From Verrucomicrobiia bacterium (lineage in GTDB: Bacteria; Verrucomicrobiota; Verrucomicrobiia; Limisphaerales; CAIMTB01): a DNA stretch of 64,000 nucleotides. The translations under genes and the position numbers were made by a program. Shown in pieces: positions 62,561-64,000 of the stretch. Location: positions 124,001 to 188,000 of the forward strand of contig JAHCBA010000004.1 in assembly GCA_019634625.1 (NCBI GenBank). Reading direction: 5' to 3'. Each line of letters opens with the position of its first letter. The first letter of the stretch is position 1. The notes below the pieces were generated by a model, which did no database searches, was not told where the DNA came from, and saw nothing but the letters and a program-made list of their open reading frames with translations.

Positions 62561-63826
62561 ATGACGTCCCAGGCCCCCGTCCTCGACACCCACCCGCCGG
62601 TTGCCCCTCCCGCCTCGCCGGCACCCGCCCTGGCCCCCCAACTTCGCCTGGCGACGTCCTTCGACGGGATCCTGCCCCGGCGCGATGAATGGGATGCCGC
62701 CGTCACAACCCTCGGCGGCACCATCTACCTCACCTTCGACTGGCTCCAGACGTGGTGGGAACACTACGGCCGGGGCGCCCGCCTCCGCCTCTTCCTCTTC
62801 GAAGAGGCGGATCGGATCGTCGGAATCCTCCCGCTGTACCTCGAGACGTTTGGGTCCGGCCCCCTCCGTACCGTGGTGGCCCGCCTTGTCGGCGCCAACA
62901 TCCCCCCGAAAGCCTTCAATCCCCCCATCCGTCCCGATCTCGCAGGGGCCATGCTCGGACAAGTGATCGCCCACTTGTTCGACAAGGAGGATTGCGACCT
63001 CCTCTCCCTCGGGGGCGTGACCTCGGACTGGATCCAACCCGGGGCCGTGGAAGCCGCCGCCGCCGCCACCCGTGCGGTCGCACACCCCCCCGTGTTCCAC
63101 ACGCGCGACGTCTCCACCCGCTTCCGCCTTCCGTCCACCTTCGACGAGTACCTCGCATCCCTCGGCTCCTCGGAACGGAAAAACCGGCTCAAACGCCTCC
63201 GCAGTCTCGACCGCAACTACCGCGTCGAGCGCGACATCGTTGCCGCTCCGGACCGCGTGGAGGCGGAGTTCGACACCTTCGCCGCCCTCCATGCAGACCA
63301 GTGGCGGCAGGTCGGCAAAGGCGGCCATTTCGAGGCCTGGCCCGGCGCCCTCGCCTACAATCGCGACCTCGTCCGCCGTCAGGCCCGCCACGGTCGCGTC
63401 CAGTTCTTCCGCCTGCTCCTCGATGGCCGGATCGTGGCCAGCCGGTACACCTTCCGTCTCGGTAATACCCTCTATTCCGAACTCCCCGCCCGCGCCGTCG
63501 GTGACCCTTGGGACGGCCTCGGAATTGGCGCCATCTCCCTCATCCGGTTCACCGAGCAGGCCATCGAGGCCGGGATCCGCGAAATCGACAGCGGTCTCGG
63601 CTCCTACACGCACAAAACCCAGCTCGGCGGCGACCAGGTCCCGGTGGGAGTCTGGCGCGTGACCTCTCGCCGCCCCGCGTCGCGCCTCAAGGTCCGTGCC
63701 TTTCATGCCGTCGGCGCCGCCTCCCGCCTGCTCCTCCACAAGCTCTGGTATCGCCGCCTCCTGCCCCGCCTTCCCGCTTGGGTGGGCCGCTCCCAATCCC
63801 TATCCTGCCTGCGCTTCGACGCATGA
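62561..63826 (+). CDS. CelD/BcsL-type GNAT acyltransferase (third FemAB-like protein)
   Basis: Protein of 421 residues of the CelD (cellulose biosynthesis acetyltransferase-like) branch of the FemAB/GNAT group. LTFDWLQTWWEHYGRGARLR near the N-terminus is the family signature. SSERKNRLKRLRSLDR in the middle and YSELPARAVGDPWDGLGIGA with REIDSGLGSYTHKTQLGGDQ near the C-terminus complete the pattern. A Pro/Ala-rich stretch of about 25 residues precedes the domain. Its stop overlaps the next beta-helix gene by 4 bases. Confidence 0.87.
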   Translation: MTSQAPVLDTHPPVAPPASPAPALAPQLRLATSFDGILPRRDEWDAAVTTLGGTIYLTFDWLQTWWEHYGRGARLRLFLFEEADRIVGILPLYLETFGSGPLRTVVARLVGANIPPKAFNPPIRPDLAGAMLGQVIAHLFDKEDCDLLSLGGVTSDWIQPGAVEAAAAATRAVAHPPVFHTRDVSTRFRLPSTFDEYLASLGSSERKNRLKRLRSLDRNYRVERDIVAAPDRVEAEFDTFAALHADQWRQVGKGGHFEAWPGALAYNRDLVRRQARHGRVQFFRLLLDGRIVASRYTFRLGNTLYSELPARAVGDPWDGLGIGAISLIRFTEQAIEAGIREIDSGLGSYTHKTQLGGDQVPVGVWRVTSRRPASRLKVRAFHAVGAASRLLLHKLWYRRLLPRLPAWVGRSQSLSCLRFDA

Positions 63827-64000
63827 TGTGCCATTCGTACCCCTCCCTCCTTCTCCTCGCCTTCTGCCTCGCCTTCGGAGCCGCGGCGCCGGCGGCGACC
63901 TACTACGTCGCCCCCCATGGCAATGATGACAACCCGGGCTCCCTCGACCTCCCATGGCGCACCATCCAGTTCGCCACCAATGTCCTGGCCGCCGGCGATA
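63823..64000 (+). CDS. Secreted beta-helix protein, third copy (cut by the window edge)
   Basis: Open from the ATG at 63823 (a second ATG follows directly) to the edge, 59 residues visible. A signal peptide (SLLLLAFCLAFGAAAPAA) is followed by YYVAPHGNDDNPGSLDLPWR and TIQFATN, the same N-terminal cap as the beta-helix proteins at 54860 and 56491. It overlaps the acyltransferase stop (ATGA). The remainder lies outside. Confidence 0.8.
   Translation, partial: MMCHSYPSLLLLAFCLAFGAAAPAATYYVAPHGNDDNPGSLDLPWRTIQFATNVLAAGD

Overview
The window is high-GC bacterial chromosome. The gene content points to a free-living Verrucomicrobiota, probably of the Pedosphaera/Limisphaerales type: several secreted sulfatases, SUMF1-fold proteins, delta-60-repeat and right-handed beta-helix secreted proteins, a DUF1573-cytochrome c fusion, a tripeptidyl-peptidase II homologue and Gfo/Idh/MocA oxidoreductases. 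This is inferred from family distributions; no rRNA or tRNA gene is present to confirm it. The + strand is visibly C-rich over almost the whole window whichever strand carries the gene. As a result + strand genes use GCC/CTC/GTC codons and mostly lack Shine-Dalgarno sequences, while - strand genes use more GCG/CTG/GTG and several have a good ribosome binding site.

Positions 1-33,000 are housekeeping genes mixed with accessory genes. In order: the tail of a PQQ-propeller-like protein, ychF, a repeat-rich spacer, a TPPII-like peptidase, a second repeat-rich spacer, and a - strand group (response regulator, tmk, DUF1573-cytochrome c, zinc-ribbon coiled-coil protein). Next comes a + strand chain in which sulfatase, giant hybrid histidine kinase and secreted zincin overlap by 4 bases at each junction. 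It is followed by a PaaX-like regulator preceded by a four-unit array of a TGCATATGCAC-type module and followed by an inverted-repeat element and a GATTAC hexamer microsatellite. After that lie a Gfo/Idh/MocA dehydrogenase, a LysR regulator, a second sulfatase, a VapBC-like toxin-antitoxin pair, a 322-bp broken duplicate of that sulfatase, the - strand hrpA/site-2-protease/YugP-like group, and a mercuric-reductase-like flavoprotein.

Positions 33,400-64,000 form one long + strand exopolysaccharide/cell-surface locus that runs off the right edge. It encodes an initiating sugar-phosphate transferase, a Wlb-type three-gene set for a 3-amino(3-acetamido) sugar, a Wzz/Wzc-like chain-length protein with a degenerate P-loop, a deacetylase-GT4 fusion, two GT2 enzymes, an asparagine-synthetase-like protein, a polysaccharide deacetylase, three FemAB/CelD-like acyltransferases, an RmlC/RmlD/epimerase set, an LhgO-like oxidoreductase and an O-antigen-ligase-type membrane protein. 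Secreted beta-helix and SUMF1-fold proteins follow. The gene set resembles the exosortase-A-associated EPS loci of Proteobacteria, but no exosortase, PEP-CTERM protein, Wza or Wzx lies inside the window.

The most unusual feature is a set of co-occurring non-coding repeats: a ~60-bp module with a TGCATATGCAC core, a ~160-bp imperfect inverted-repeat element, and GATTAC/GAGTAC hexamer tracts. All three surround the PaaX-like gene and parts recur at 1.3-2.0 kb, 6.1-6.4 kb and 23.5 kb. No CRISPR array, complete insertion sequence, phage or RNA gene was recognised.
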